The translations under genes were made by a program, and so were the position numbers. Under the pieces are notes generated by a model that saw only the letters and a list, made by a program, of their open reading frames with translations, did not search any database and was not told where the DNA came from. Of a DNA stretch of 64,000 nt, positions 23,099 through 33,459 are shown in pieces (positions within the stretch are counted from its first letter, which is position 1; each line of letters begins with the position of its first letter). Source of the stretch: an uncultured Pelagibacteraceae bacterium (GTDB lineage: Bacteria; Pseudomonadota; Alphaproteobacteria; Pelagibacterales; Pelagibacteraceae); NCBI GenBank assembly GCA_902551455.1, contig CACDDC010000004.1, positions 1-64,000 of the forward strand, written 5' to 3'.

Positions 23099-23878
23099 AT
23101 GTTTATTAATAATTTTGACCCAACAGCATTTCAACTATTTTCTTTGGAAATCAGATGGTATTCATTGGCTTATATATTTGGAATTATTTTTGGGTGGCTA
23201 TATTGCAAAAAAATTTTAATAAATGATAAAAAACTATCTTTATTATTTGATGATTTAATCTCTTATATAATTATAGGCATTATAGTAGGTGGGAGAATAG
23301 GATACGTATTTTTTTATAATTTTAATTATTATTTAGAAAATATATTTGAGATTATAATGATTTGGAAAGGTGGTATGTCTTTTCATGGTGGTGTTATAGG
23401 TGTAATTATTGCCACATATTATTTTAGTTTAAAAAATAAAATTAATATTTTTATATTTTTAGATTTAATTTCTTTATCGGCACCTATAGGAATTTTTTTA
23501 GGCAGAATAAGTAACTTTATAAATTCAGAACTTTATGGGAGAGAAACTAACATTTTTTGGGGAGTTATTTTTGAAAAAAAAGATAATTTGTTAAGACATC
23601 CTTCCCAAATATATGAAGCAGTTTTTGAGGGAGTTATTTTATTTATATTGCTGAATTTATTATATAAAAAATATAAAAATCTTAATGCAGGAATCATATC
23701 TTCTTTATTTTTAATATTTTATTCTTTTTTCAGATTTTTGATTGAATTCACAAGAGAACCAGATGATCAAATAGGTTTCGTTTTTAACAGTTTAACTATG
23801 GGTCAGATGATTAGTGTGATTTTTTTTGTATTTGGAACTATCTTATTTTTTTTTAAAAAAAATGAAATTAATAAATAG
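23099..23878 (+). CDS. lgt: Prolipoprotein diacylglyceryl transferase
   Basis: GRIGYVFFYN, MSFHGGVIG, GRISNFINSELYGRET, RHPSQIYEA. Confidence 0.95.
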   Translation: MFINNFDPTAFQLFSLEIRWYSLAYIFGIIFGWLYCKKILINDKKLSLLFDDLISYIIIGIIVGGRIGYVFFYNFNYYLENIFEIIMIWKGGMSFHGGVIGVIIATYYFSLKNKINIFIFLDLISLSAPIGIFLGRISNFINSELYGRETNIFWGVIFEKKDNLLRHPSQIYEAVFEGVILFILLNLLYKKYKNLNAGIISSLFLIFYSFFRFLIEFTREPDDQIGFVFNSLTMGQMISVIFFVFGTILFFFKKNEINK

Positions 23879-24908
23879 AAATTATATATCACTTGATAAA
23901 TTTATTAATAAAGCACTCTATCAAGAGGATTTTGGTTTATACATGAAAAAAAATCCAATAGGAAAGTATGGTGATTTTATAACAGCACCAAATATTTCAA
24001 TACTTTTTTCAGAGATGATAGCTATTTGGATAATTTCATTTTGGGAAAAATTAAATTTTCCAAAAAAAATTAATATAATTGAATTAGGGGCAGGTAATGG
24101 AGAAATGATTTATCAAATGGCTTCGTCATTTAAAAATTTTAACAAATTTGATAAATCCTACAATTTATTTATATTTGAAAAAAGTCCATTATTAAAAAAA
24201 ATACAAAAAAACAAACTTAAAGATCTTAATATAAGATGGATAGATAGTTTAGATTATAAGTTTGAAGGTCCAAAAATTTTTTTAGCAAATGAGTTTTTCG
24301 ACTCTTTACCTATCAAACAATATTTAAAAAAAAATGGAGTATGGTTTGAACGATATGTTGATATATCAAAAAAAAATGAGTTAAAATTTAAAGAAATCAA
24401 ATTAAATATGAAAAAAATGGAAAAAAAAATTGGATTTAGAATTGCAAAAAATCAAAATTTTATTGAGTATTCCCCTTTAAGTTTTGCATATCTAAAAAAG
24501 ATTTCAAAACAAATTAAAAATGAAAACGGAGGTTTGTTAATTATAGATTATGGTTATTTAAATTATAAAATGATTGATACTTTGCAATGTATAAAAAAAC
24601 ATAAGGAAATTAATATTTTTAAAGATTTTGGTGAGGCAGATATTACTTACAATATAAACTTTAGGCTTATAGAAAAAATGATAAATAAACTCAAATTAAA
24701 ATCTCAGGGTATAACTACGCAAAGTGAATTCTTGACTAAACTTGGAATAAAAGAAAGAGCTGAAATAATATGTAAAAATTTGTCTTTCTCAAGAAAAACT
24801 GATGTCTATTATAGATTAAAAAGATTAATAGATAAAAAAGAAATGGGAGATTTATTCAAGGTTATGTTAATAACAAATAAGAAAATAAATTTTAGAATAG
24901 GTTTTTAA
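23862..24908 (+). CDS. SAM-dependent methyltransferase, MidA/NDUFAF7-like (DUF185)
   Basis: YGDFITAPNISILFSEMIAIW, ELGAGNGEMIYQM, LANEFFDSLPIKQY. ATG at 23862 preferred over TTG at 23826. Confidence 0.82.
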   Translation: MKLINRNYISLDKFINKALYQEDFGLYMKKNPIGKYGDFITAPNISILFSEMIAIWIISFWEKLNFPKKINIIELGAGNGEMIYQMASSFKNFNKFDKSYNLFIFEKSPLLKKIQKNKLKDLNIRWIDSLDYKFEGPKIFLANEFFDSLPIKQYLKKNGVWFERYVDISKKNELKFKEIKLNMKKMEKKIGFRIAKNQNFIEYSPLSFAYLKKISKQIKNENGGLLIIDYGYLNYKMIDTLQCIKKHKEINIFKDFGEADITYNINFRLIEKMINKLKLKSQGITTQSEFLTKLGIKERAEIICKNLSFSRKTDVYYRLKRLIDKKEMGDLFKVMLITNKKINFRIGF

Positions 24909-24909
24909 T

Positions 24910-25662
24910 CTGATCAAATCAAAACTATTAAACAAGTATAAGAATATAAAAATTGTTTTTTTTAATAGGATGGGTGGAAAATCCTCAGGAATCTATAAAA
25001 GCTTAAATTGTGGTCTGGGATCTTTAGATAATAAAAAAAATGTTAGTGAAAATTTGAATATTGTATCAAGAAGAATTGGCTGTAAACAAAATAGCTTAAT
25101 TCTATTAAATCAAATTCATAGTAATAAAGTTTTCTTTATTAACAAAAAAAGGAAAAAAAAAATTGTAGGAGATGGAGTAGTTACTGCTAAAAAGGGACTT
25201 GGTTTAGCTATATTGTCTGCAGATTGCGCTCCGGTTATGTTTTATGATCCTAAAAATGAATTAATTGGAGCTGCACATATTGGCTGGAAAGGTGCATATA
25301 AACGAATTGTCAAAAAAATGACAAAATATTTTGTTAAAAATGGTTCATACATAAAAAATCTAAAAGTAGTAATTGGGCCAAGTATTTCAAAATCAAATTA
25401 TGAAGTAAAAATGGATTTTAAAAAAAAATTTCTTAAAAGGAGTCGAAAAAATAAAATTTATTTTTTAAACAAAAAAGACAAAATATTCTTTAGTTTAAAG
25501 GATTTTATTAAAGGTGAATTAATTAATCTTGGTATTAAAAATATAGAGATTATTAATAAAGATACCTATAATCCACATAATAATTTTTTTAGTGCAAGAA
25601 GATCTTTAAAAAAAAATTATATGGATTATGGTAGAAATATATCAGTAATTATGATTAAATAG
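24910..25662 (+). CDS. pgeF: YfiH/PgeF-family (multicopper polyphenol oxidase-like / purine nucleoside phosphorylase) protein
   Basis: NQIHSNKVFFI, SADCAPVMFYD, AAHIGWKGA. Conserved FFNRMGGKSSGIYKSLNCGLG extends upstream of the ATG at 24970; nearest plausible start is CTG at 24910. Confidence 0.82.
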   Translation: MIKSKLLNKYKNIKIVFFNRMGGKSSGIYKSLNCGLGSLDNKKNVSENLNIVSRRIGCKQNSLILLNQIHSNKVFFINKKRKKKIVGDGVVTAKKGLGLAILSADCAPVMFYDPKNELIGAAHIGWKGAYKRIVKKMTKYFVKNGSYIKNLKVVIGPSISKSNYEVKMDFKKKFLKRSRKNKIYFLNKKDKIFFSLKDFIKGELINLGIKNIEIINKDTYNPHNNFFSARRSLKKNYMDYGRNISVIMIK

Positions 25663-25675
25663 GATTTCATCTAAA

Positions 25676-26608
25676 ATGAAACTTCTTACAGGAAACAGCA
25701 ATAAAAATCTTAGTCAAAAAATATCTAAATATTTGAAAACAAAGCTAGTTCACTCTAGTATTAAAAAATTTGCAGATGGGGAAATTTATATTGAAATAAA
25801 TGAAAATATAAGAGGAAATAGCATATTTCTAATTCAATCAGTTAGCTCTCCTGCCAACGATAATCTTATGGAACTATTGCTTTGCATTGATGCTCTAAAA
25901 AGATCTTCAGCAAAAAATATTACTGCTGTAATACCCTATTTCGGATATGCAAGACAAGACAGAAAAGTTGCTCCAAGAACATCAATATCTGCAAAACTTG
26001 TTTCAAATCTAATAACAAAAGCTGGAGCAGATAGAATAGTAACGGTTGATTTGCATGCGGGCCAAATTCAAGGTTTTTTTGATATTCCAGTTGATAATCT
26101 TTTTGCAACTCCAATTTTTGCAAGACATATAAAAAAAAAATTAAATAAAAATAATTTAATTTGTGTAGCTCCAGATGTTGGGGGAGTTGAAAGAACAAGA
26201 GCACTCGCAAGAAAACTAGATATTGGAATATCTATAATTGATAAAAGAAGACCTGCTCCAGGAAAATCACAAGTAATGAATGTTATCGGAAATGTTAAAA
26301 ATAAAACATGTATTATAGTTGATGATATAATTGATTCTGGTGGAACAATTGTAAATGCTGCAGATGCTTTAATAAACAGAGGAGCTAAAGAAGTACATGT
26401 ATATATTACACATGGCGTTTTAAGTGGAGGGGCTGTAGAAAAAATAAGGAAATCTAAAATTAAAAATATGGTAGTTACAGATACAATCAATAATTCAGAA
26501 AAGGTAAAAAAGACTAAAAATATAGAGGTATTATCAATATCCAACTTACTTGGTGAAGCAATAAAAAGGATTTCAAATTCTACTTCAGTATCTGATCTTT
26601 TTAAATAG
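25676..26608 (+). CDS. prs: Ribose-phosphate pyrophosphokinase
   Basis: FADGEIYIEINENIRG, YFGYARQDRKVAPR, PRPP loop VDDIIDSGGTIVNAA. Confidence 0.96.
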   Translation: MKLLTGNSNKNLSQKISKYLKTKLVHSSIKKFADGEIYIEINENIRGNSIFLIQSVSSPANDNLMELLLCIDALKRSSAKNITAVIPYFGYARQDRKVAPRTSISAKLVSNLITKAGADRIVTVDLHAGQIQGFFDIPVDNLFATPIFARHIKKKLNKNNLICVAPDVGGVERTRALARKLDIGISIIDKRRPAPGKSQVMNVIGNVKNKTCIIVDDIIDSGGTIVNAADALINRGAKEVHVYITHGVLSGGAVEKIRKSKIKNMVVTDTINNSEKVKKTKNIEVLSISNLLGEAIKRISNSTSVSDLFK

Positions 26609-26650
26609 TACTTGTAAAATTTAGATTCATAAGCTAAAACCCCATGCTTT

Positions 26651-27406
26651 ATGAACTCAATTCAAGCAACAATAAGAAAAATAGATACAAAGAAACAACT
26701 TAACTATTTAAGACAAAATGGCGGCGTACCTGCCGTAATATATGGGGGAAAAGAGCAAAATCAAAATATATCTATTTCTAAAAAAGAAGTAAAGATGTTA
26801 ATTGAAAAAGAAAATTTTTTATCAAATGTTATTTCTTTAAATATTGACGGAAAAGATCACAATGTTTTACCAAGAGATATTTCTTATGATGTTGTAACCG
26901 ATGAACCAATTCATTTAGATTTTTTAAGAATAGTTAAAGGTTCAAAATTAATACTAAATATACCAGTCAAATTTATAAATAGTGATAAATCTCCAGGATT
27001 AAAAAGAGGTGGAGTTCTTAATATTGTAAGAAGAACTGTAGAATTAAGATGTCCAACTGAAAATATTCCAAATGAATTAGTAGTTGATTTAGAAAATTTA
27101 GATATTGGCTCAAGTATTAAAATTTCATCTATAAAGTTGCCAGAAAATGCGAATCCCACAATTCAAGGTAGAGATTTTGTTATTGCAACAGTTGCAGCTC
27201 CTACAATTATTAAAGAACCTGAAAAACCAGCAGAGGAAACTACTGAAGCTGGAGCTGAAGGAGCAGAAGGGACTGCAGATACTCAAGCAGCAACGGAAGG
27301 TACCCCTGAAAAATCTCCAGATGAGAGTAAAGCCAAAGAAGGAGATAAAAAAGCAAAAGAAGGTGATAAAAAAGATTCAGACAAAACACCTGCTCAGAAG
27401 AAATAA
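26651..27406 (+). CDS. rplY: 50S ribosomal protein L25/Ctc
   Basis: RQNGGVPAVIYGG, HLDFLRI, VKFINSDKSPGLKRGGVLNIVRRTVELRCPTENIP, with low-complexity C-terminal tail. Confidence 0.92.
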   Translation: MNSIQATIRKIDTKKQLNYLRQNGGVPAVIYGGKEQNQNISISKKEVKMLIEKENFLSNVISLNIDGKDHNVLPRDISYDVVTDEPIHLDFLRIVKGSKLILNIPVKFINSDKSPGLKRGGVLNIVRRTVELRCPTENIPNELVVDLENLDIGSSIKISSIKLPENANPTIQGRDFVIATVAAPTIIKEPEKPAEETTEAGAEGAEGTADTQAATEGTPEKSPDESKAKEGDKKAKEGDKKDSDKTPAQKK

Positions 27407-27443
27407 ATTAATAAGTGAAAATTTTCATATTTAAAAGTATTTT

Positions 27444-28004
27444 ATGATCCTATTAGTAGGCCTAGGCAACCCAACACCAGATAGCAAAGATAATAGACAT
27501 AATATAGGATTTAAGATTATCGATGCTATAAATCAAAAATTTTCACTTTCAAAACAAAAACCTAAGTTTAAAGGTTTGCTAACAACAGGCAATATATTAA
27601 ATAAAAAAGTTTATGCAATTAAACCTCTAACTTTTATGAATAATTCAGGGATATGCATTAGAGAACTTATTGAGTATTTTAAAATAGGTGTTGAAGATAT
27701 TATTGTATTTCACGATGACCTAGACATAGATTTTGGGAAAATTAAAGCAAAGTTTGGAGGATCAAGCGCTGGCCACAATGGAATTGCATCAATTGATAAG
27801 TTTGTTGGAAAAGACTATTCAAGAGTTAGAATAGGTATAGGAAAACCAGATTCAAAAATTTCTGCTTCTGATTATGTACTAAATAATTTTAGCGAAGAAG
27901 AAAAACAACAATTGGATAAAATTACTGATAATATTATTAGTTCAATATCTATTCTAATTGATAAAAAACTAGAATTATTTTCAAGCACTGTAAATAATAA
28001 GTAA
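27444..28004 (+). CDS. pth: Peptidyl-tRNA hydrolase
   Basis: VGLGNPTPDSKDNRHNIGF, FMNNSG, FHDDLDIDFGKIKAKFGGSSAGHNGI. Confidence 0.96.
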   Translation: MILLVGLGNPTPDSKDNRHNIGFKIIDAINQKFSLSKQKPKFKGLLTTGNILNKKVYAIKPLTFMNNSGICIRELIEYFKIGVEDIIVFHDDLDIDFGKIKAKFGGSSAGHNGIASIDKFVGKDYSRVRIGIGKPDSKISASDYVLNNFSEEEKQQLDKITDNIISSISILIDKKLELFSSTVNNK

Positions 28005-29078
28005 ATGGGTTTTAAATGTGGTATAGTTGGTTTGCCTAATGTTGGCAAATCAACACTATTCAATGCATTGACTAACTCCAATAAAGCACAAGCAGAAAAT
28101 TTTCCTTTTTGTACTATAGACCCAAACTTAGGAGTTGTTCCAGTTCCAGATATAAGATTGGATAATCTTGCTAAAATTTCAGAATCAAAAAAGAAAATTA
28201 ATACTACAATGTCTTTTGTTGATATTGCAGGTTTGGTTAAAGGGGCTTCAAAAGGAGAAGGTCTGGGTAATAAATTTTTATCACATATAAGAGAGGTGGA
28301 TGCAATAGTTCATATGATAAGATGTTTTGACTCTCAAGATATTCAAAATGTAAACACAAATGTTGATCCTATTAGAGATTTAGAAATTATTGAGACTGAA
28401 ATGAAGTTGTCTGATTTAGAATCTATTGAAAAGAGACTTGATAAAAAAAATAAAAAAAAAATTGAAGAAGAGCAAATAAAAATTTTAGAAATGGCTTCAA
28501 ATTATATAAATAAAGATACAAATCTAGAAAAATTAAAGGAAAATTTCGAAATGAAAGATCTTAATCAATCAGGACTTCTTTCGATAAAACCAAAACTTTA
28601 TGTATGTAATATAGATGAAAAAAGTATTGGAAATGGCAATAAATATTCAGATTCATTTATAAAAATTTATGGAGAAAGTAATACAATTATTATTTCTGCA
28701 GACACTGAAAATCAAATTAATCAACTTGATTTAGAAGAAAAAAAAAAATACATGAAAATGATAGGTTTGGAAGATACAGGTTTAAATACCCTTATAAAAA
28801 AAGGGTACGAGCTATTAAATCTAGAAACTTTTTTTACATCTGGTCCAGAAGAAACAAGAGCATGGACAATTACAAAAAACTGTCCCGCACCTAAAGCTGC
28901 AGGGATAATTCACACAGATTTCGAAAAAGGTTTCATTAGAGCTGAAACTGTAAGCTACGATGATTTTGTTAAAAATAATGGATGGATAAATTCAAAAGCT
29001 ACAGGTAAAATGAGATTGGAAGGAAAAGAATATTTAGTCAAAGATGGAGATATATTAAACTTCCGTTTCAATACGTGA
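28005..29078 (+). CDS. ychF: Redox-regulated ATPase/GTPase YchF (OLA1)
   Basis: GIVGLPNVGKSTLFNALTNS, PFCTIDPNLGVVPVPD, C-terminal TGS domain. Confidence 0.97.
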   Translation: MGFKCGIVGLPNVGKSTLFNALTNSNKAQAENFPFCTIDPNLGVVPVPDIRLDNLAKISESKKKINTTMSFVDIAGLVKGASKGEGLGNKFLSHIREVDAIVHMIRCFDSQDIQNVNTNVDPIRDLEIIETEMKLSDLESIEKRLDKKNKKKIEEEQIKILEMASNYINKDTNLEKLKENFEMKDLNQSGLLSIKPKLYVCNIDEKSIGNGNKYSDSFIKIYGESNTIIISADTENQINQLDLEEKKKYMKMIGLEDTGLNTLIKKGYELLNLETFFTSGPEETRAWTITKNCPAPKAAGIIHTDFEKGFIRAETVSYDDFVKNNGWINSKATGKMRLEGKEYLVKDGDILNFRFNT

Positions 29079-29831
29079 CCATAATTTTTTCATGCTAAAA
29101 TAAACCAATAAAGTAATGATTATTAAATAAACTATTGCCCTAAAACCCATTTTATGTCTTGCTTCTAAATGAGGTTCGGCAGCCCATGCAAGAAATGTTA
29201 CAACATCTTTTGCCATTTGATCTTCTGTTGCAGATGTGCCATCAGAATACTCAACTAAATCGTCCATAAGCGGTTTGGACATTTTTATTTTATTTCCAGG
29301 CATGTATGTATTATAATAAACTCCATCGTCTAGTTCATACCCCGAAGGTGCTTCATCATAACCCATAAGCACTGAATAAATATAATCTGCACCACCTTTT
29401 CTAGCTTTAACCAATACAGACATATCAGGAGGATATGCTCCACCATTTGCAGCTGTAGCGGCTTGTTTATTGGGATAAGGACTTACAAATTTATCAGAAG
29501 GTCTAGCTGGTCTTTCAAACATCTCTCCATCGTTATTTGGTCCATCTAAAAGAATAAATTGTGATGCCATTATCTTTACCTGTTCTTCGGAAAATTCAGG
29601 TCCACCTTTTTCAGATAAGTTTCTATATGATAAATAAGTTAATGAATGACACGCGGCACATACTTCTGTATAAACTTGATATCCTCTTTGCAAAGAAGAT
29701 CTATCAAATTTTCCAAAAAATCCTTTAAAACTCCAACCTGGTTTTAAAAGATCTTTAGTTTGCTCAGCAGAATATAAGTTAGTATTGAAAAATAAAAATA
29801 ATATACTGGAAATTTTTAGTAGTTTTTTCAT
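29055..29831 (-). CDS. petC: Cytochrome bc1 complex cytochrome c1
   Basis: Heme motif CAACH, C-terminal TM anchor; downstream of cytochrome b. Confidence 0.93.
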   Translation of the reverse strand: MKKLLKISSILFLFFNTNLYSAEQTKDLLKPGWSFKGFFGKFDRSSLQRGYQVYTEVCAACHSLTYLSYRNLSEKGGPEFSEEQVKIMASQFILLDGPNNDGEMFERPARPSDKFVSPYPNKQAATAANGGAYPPDMSVLVKARKGGADYIYSVLMGYDEAPSGYELDDGVYYNTYMPGNKIKMSKPLMDDLVEYSDGTSATEDQMAKDVVTFLAWAAEPHLEARHKMGFRAIVYLIIITLLVYFSMKKLWSRIETEV

Positions 29832-31087
29832 ATTTTATCTTGGTATTTTTTTGTCATAGCGGGATTGGAGGATCCTGCAAAAATAGGATCTGTAATACTA
29901 ATTGGAACTTCGAGCGTTTTCTCCTTTTTGCCTAAAATTGGAAGTATGATCAAGAAATGTATAAAATAATACGCTGTAGCTACTCTAGCAATTAATAAGT
30001 ATGTTCCTTCAGCAGGCATCGCGCCTACATAACCAAGAACAAGCACATCCAAAATTAAAAACCAATAAAATTGTTTATATAAAGGTCTAAAAACAGCTGA
30101 CCTCACTTTCGATGTATCTAGCCAAGGAAGTATAATTAGGACAAATATGGCAGCAAACATTGCTATAACTCCTAGCAATTTATCTGGTATAGATCTTAAA
30201 ATTGCATAAAAGGGTAATAAATACCATTCAGGGACTATATGAGCTGGTGTTACCATGGGATTTGCTTCAATATAATTATCTGCATGTCCTAAAATATTTG
30301 GTGAATAAAAAACAAAGAAAGCAAAAATAATTAAAAAAATTAGTAGAGCAAATAAATCTTTAATTACAATGTAAGGATGAAATGGAACTGTATCTTTAGA
30401 CGGTTTCTTAAGATCTATTCCAATAGGATTATTATTTCCTGGAACATGAAGCGCCCAAATATGTAAAATTACTAGTCCTAGAATTAAGAAAGGTATTAAG
30501 TAATGTAAACTAAAAAACCTGGTTAAAGTGGGATTATCTACTGCATATCCACCCCATAACCAAGTTGTTATGCTGTCTCCCACTAAAGGTATTGCGCTAA
30601 ATAAATTAGTTATAACAGTTGCTCCCCAAAAACTCATTTGACCCCAAGGTAAAACATAACCCATAAAAGCTGCAGCCATCATTAAAATATAAATTATCAT
30701 TCCGATAATCCATATGACTTCTCTAGGATTTTTGTAAGATCCATAATACAAAGATCTAAAAATATGAATATATACAGCTAAAAAAAACATAGAAGCACCA
30801 TTTGCATGAACATATCTTATCAACCAACCGTAATTAACATTTCGCATTATGTGTTCCACACTACTAAATGCTAAGTCTGCATGAGCAACATAGTGCATGG
30901 CAAGTATTAGTCCTGTTACTATTTGAGTTATTAAACAAAAAGTTAAAATTCCACCAAATGTCCACCAATAGTTTAAATTTTTTGGCGTTGGGTAATCAGT
31001 CAGATGTTTTGAAAGAGTTAGTAGTGGTAATCGATCATTAAACCATTTGCCTAATTTTGAGTCGGGAGTATAGTTATGATCATTCAT
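29828..31087 (-). CDS. petB: Cytochrome bc1 complex cytochrome b
   Basis: Multi-[44 protein letters not shown]. Confidence 0.96.
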   Translation of the reverse strand: MNDHNYTPDSKLGKWFNDRLPLLTLSKHLTDYPTPKNLNYWWTFGGILTFCLITQIVTGLILAMHYVAHADLAFSSVEHIMRNVNYGWLIRYVHANGASMFFLAVYIHIFRSLYYGSYKNPREVIWIIGMIIYILMMAAAFMGYVLPWGQMSFWGATVITNLFSAIPLVGDSITTWLWGGYAVDNPTLTRFFSLHYLIPFLILGLVILHIWALHVPGNNNPIGIDLKKPSKDTVPFHPYIVIKDLFALLIFLIIFAFFVFYSPNILGHADNYIEANPMVTPAHIVPEWYLLPFYAILRSIPDKLLGVIAMFAAIFVLIILPWLDTSKVRSAVFRPLYKQFYWFLILDVLVLGYVGAMPAEGTYLLIARVATAYYFIHFLIILPILGKKEKTLEVPISITDPIFAGSSNPAMTKKYQDKI

Positions 31088-31092
31088 TTTAA

Positions 31093-31605
31093 TTAACCAA
31101 TTTTAATTATGTTAGTGTTTACAAATTCGTATTTTGGTATTTCCAAATTTGTTGGTGCAGGACCTTTCCTTATTCTTCCGGAAGTGTCATAGTGAGATCC
31201 ATGACAAGGGCAAAACCATCCACCATATTCTCCCTTATCAGCTAAAGGAACGCATCCTAAGTGTGTACACATGCCTAGCATAACAAGCCATTCTGGATTT
31301 TTGGCTCTATCTTCATCTTTTTCTGGATCGGGCAATTCTTTAAAATCGACTTTTCTTGCCTCTAATATTTCCTCTTCAGTTCTTCTTTTAATAAAAACTG
31401 GTTTTCCTCTCCAAAGAACTGTAATTGATTGGCCGGGTTGCAATGAACTTATATCAACTTCGGTACTAGCTAATGCTTTAACAGATGCATCTGGGTTCAT
31501 CTGGTCTATAAGAGGCCAAACTGCTGCACCCACTCCGACTGCTCCTAAAGTATAGGATGCAGTAAATATAAAATCACGTCTTTTAGTTTTTTTTTCTTCC
31601 GCCAT
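31093..31605 (-). CDS. petA: Ubiquinol-cytochrome c reductase Rieske iron-sulfur subunit
   Basis: CTHLGC and CPCHGSHYD cluster motifs. ATG at 31605 ([14 protein letters not shown], Tat-like) preferred over longer ORF. Confidence 0.94.
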   Translation of the reverse strand: MAEEKKTKRRDFIFTASYTLGAVGVGAAVWPLIDQMNPDASVKALASTEVDISSLQPGQSITVLWRGKPVFIKRRTEEEILEARKVDFKELPDPEKDEDRAKNPEWLVMLGMCTHLGCVPLADKGEYGGWFCPCHGSHYDTSGRIRKGPAPTNLEIPKYEFVNTNIIKIG

Positions 31606-31668
31606 GAAATTAATCTTTTTTTTATCTCTAAATATATGATTTAATATTAGTAAAAAAGTTCTTTTTCT

Positions 31669-32151
31669 ATGACAAGAATGACACACGAAAGTCGCAATAT
31701 TGGCCCTAAAATTGCATTATACGAGCCAGATATACCTCAAAATACTGCCTCAATTATTAGAACTTGCTCTTGTTTAGGTGCTAAATTAGAGATTATTGAA
31801 CCTTGCGGATTCTTATTTTCTGATAAAAGGTTTAAAAGAGTTGTTATGGACTATATGGATGAAAAAAATATAAAATTTTTTAAGAATTCTAATGAATTTT
31901 TTAATAAAAAAAAAAATGAAAGAATAATTTTAATTACTACAAAAGCAAAAAAAAAATATACTACATTCAAATTTAAATCTAATGACACAATATTGTTTGG
32001 TAGAGAAAGTGCGGGCGTCCCAGAAATAATACATCAAAAAGTAAATCATAGGTTAAAAATACCAATGGTAATGAACAAAAGATCTCTTAATCTTGCTAAT
32101 TCTGTAGCAATAGTATTAAGCGAACAAATAAGACAAAATAAATTAATTTAA
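31669..32151 (+). CDS. trmL: tRNA (cytidine(34)-2'-O)-methyltransferase
   Basis: SPOUT motifs: [52 protein letters not shown]. Confidence 0.88.
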   Translation: MTRMTHESRNIGPKIALYEPDIPQNTASIIRTCSCLGAKLEIIEPCGFLFSDKRFKRVVMDYMDEKNIKFFKNSNEFFNKKKNERIILITTKAKKKYTTFKFKSNDTILFGRESAGVPEIIHQKVNHRLKIPMVMNKRSLNLANSVAIVLSEQIRQNKLI

Positions 32152-32979
32152 ATGAACAAAGAAATTAAAAAAAAATTAGTAAAAAATTGGTTTAGTGATT
32201 TACAAGATTTGATTTGTTATGAAGTTGAAGAAATTGAAAATAAATCAGCTAGCTTTAAAATAAATCAATGGGTAAAAAATAAAAAAAAAGATGAAGGTGG
32301 AGGTGAGTTTAGAATACTAGAAAATGGAAAGGTTTTTGATAAAGTTGGCGTAAATTTCTCAGAAGTATATGGAAGTTTTTCAAAAGAATTAAGAAAAAAT
32401 ATTCCAGGCACAAAAAATAATCCAAAATTTTGGGCCACTGGAATATCTGTTGTTATGCATATGAAAAATCCACATATTCCTGCTATGCACTTTAATACTC
32501 GATATATATCAACTTCCCATGAATGGTTTGGTGGTGGTATGGATGTAACTCCTTGCTTAAAAGACAATAGATTGAAATCATGGTTTCATATCGAACTAAA
32601 AAACTGTTGTGACAGACACAATAAAAAATATTATAAAAAATATAAAAAATGGTGTGATAATTATTTTTATCTAGCACACAGAAAAGAACCTAGAGGGATA
32701 GGAGGCATTTTTTTTGATTATAAAAAAGATAATTGGGAAAAAGATTTTACTTTTGTTAGAGATGTAGGTTTAACTTTTAAAAAAATTTTTAGCTTAATAA
32801 TTAAAAAAAAAATTGGTAGAAAATGGTCAAGTGCTGAAAAAGATTTACAATATATTAAAAGGGGAAGGTATGTTGAGTTTAACTTAATCTATGACAGAGG
32901 AACTAAATTTGGTTTAAAAACTGGAGGAAATGTAGATGCAATCTTTATGTCTCTACCACCTATTGCAAAGTGGAAGTAA
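32152..32979 (+). CDS. hemF: Oxygen-dependent coproporphyrinogen III oxidase
   Basis: WFGGGMDVTPC, HRKEPRGIGGIFFDY, ERGRYVEFNL-type IKRGRYVEFNLIYDRGTKFGL. Confidence 0.95.
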   Translation: MNKEIKKKLVKNWFSDLQDLICYEVEEIENKSASFKINQWVKNKKKDEGGGEFRILENGKVFDKVGVNFSEVYGSFSKELRKNIPGTKNNPKFWATGISVVMHMKNPHIPAMHFNTRYISTSHEWFGGGMDVTPCLKDNRLKSWFHIELKNCCDRHNKKYYKKYKKWCDNYFYLAHRKEPRGIGGIFFDYKKDNWEKDFTFVRDVGLTFKKIFSLIIKKKIGRKWSSAEKDLQYIKRGRYVEFNLIYDRGTKFGLKTGGNVDAIFMSLPPIAKWK

Positions 32980-32982
32980 TTT

Positions 32983-33459
32983 ATGGAAAAGGAACCTATA
33001 ACAATAAAAGGATTACAAGATTTAAAAACAGAGTTAGTTTTTTTAAAAGAAAAAAAAAGACCTCAAATAGTTGAGGCTATCTCTGAAGCAAGATCTCATG
33101 GTGACCTTAAAGAAAATGCTGAATATCATGCTGCTAAAGAACAGCAATCTCATAACGAAGGAAGAATACAGGAAATAGAAGATTTAATTGCAAGAGCAAA
33201 TGTAATTGATGTAACAAAAATAAATTATGATGGGAAAGTAATTTTTGGATCAACAGTTTTTCTTCAAGATTTAGATACAAGTGAAAAATTAAATTATAAA
33301 ATAGTTGGAAAAGATGAAGCAAATATAAAAGAAAAATTAATTTATTTTAAATCTCCTATTGGAAAAGGTTTGATTGGAAAAAATAAGAATGATTTAGTTG
33401 AAATTTCAACACCCTCTGGAGTAAAAAATTTTGAAATAATTGATGTAAAGTATATTTAA
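32983..33459 (+). CDS. greA: Transcription elongation factor GreA
   Basis: ARSHGDLKENAEYHAAKEQQSHNEGRIQEIEDLI. Confidence 0.96.
   Translation: MEKEPITIKGLQDLKTELVFLKEKKRPQIVEAISEARSHGDLKENAEYHAAKEQQSHNEGRIQEIEDLIARANVIDVTKINYDGKVIFGSTVFLQDLDTSEKLNYKIVGKDEANIKEKLIYFKSPIGKGLIGKNKNDLVEISTPSGVKNFEIIDVKYI

Noticed and set aside
25920-26544. Two antisense ORFs (96 and 158 aa) within prs
   Set aside because: Fully contained in the conserved prs coding region with no motif support.
27147-27434. 95-aa plus-strand ORF overlapping the 3' end of rplY
   Set aside because: Leu/Lys/Gln-rich alternate-frame translation of the low-complexity L25 tail; the main frame explains the sequence.
31606-31686. 27-aa N-terminal extension [27 protein letters not shown] of the Rieske protein in the ORF track
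   Set aside because: Family start is [14 protein letters not shown] (Tat-like) at 31605; the extension overlaps the trmL start and is likely an upstream artefact.
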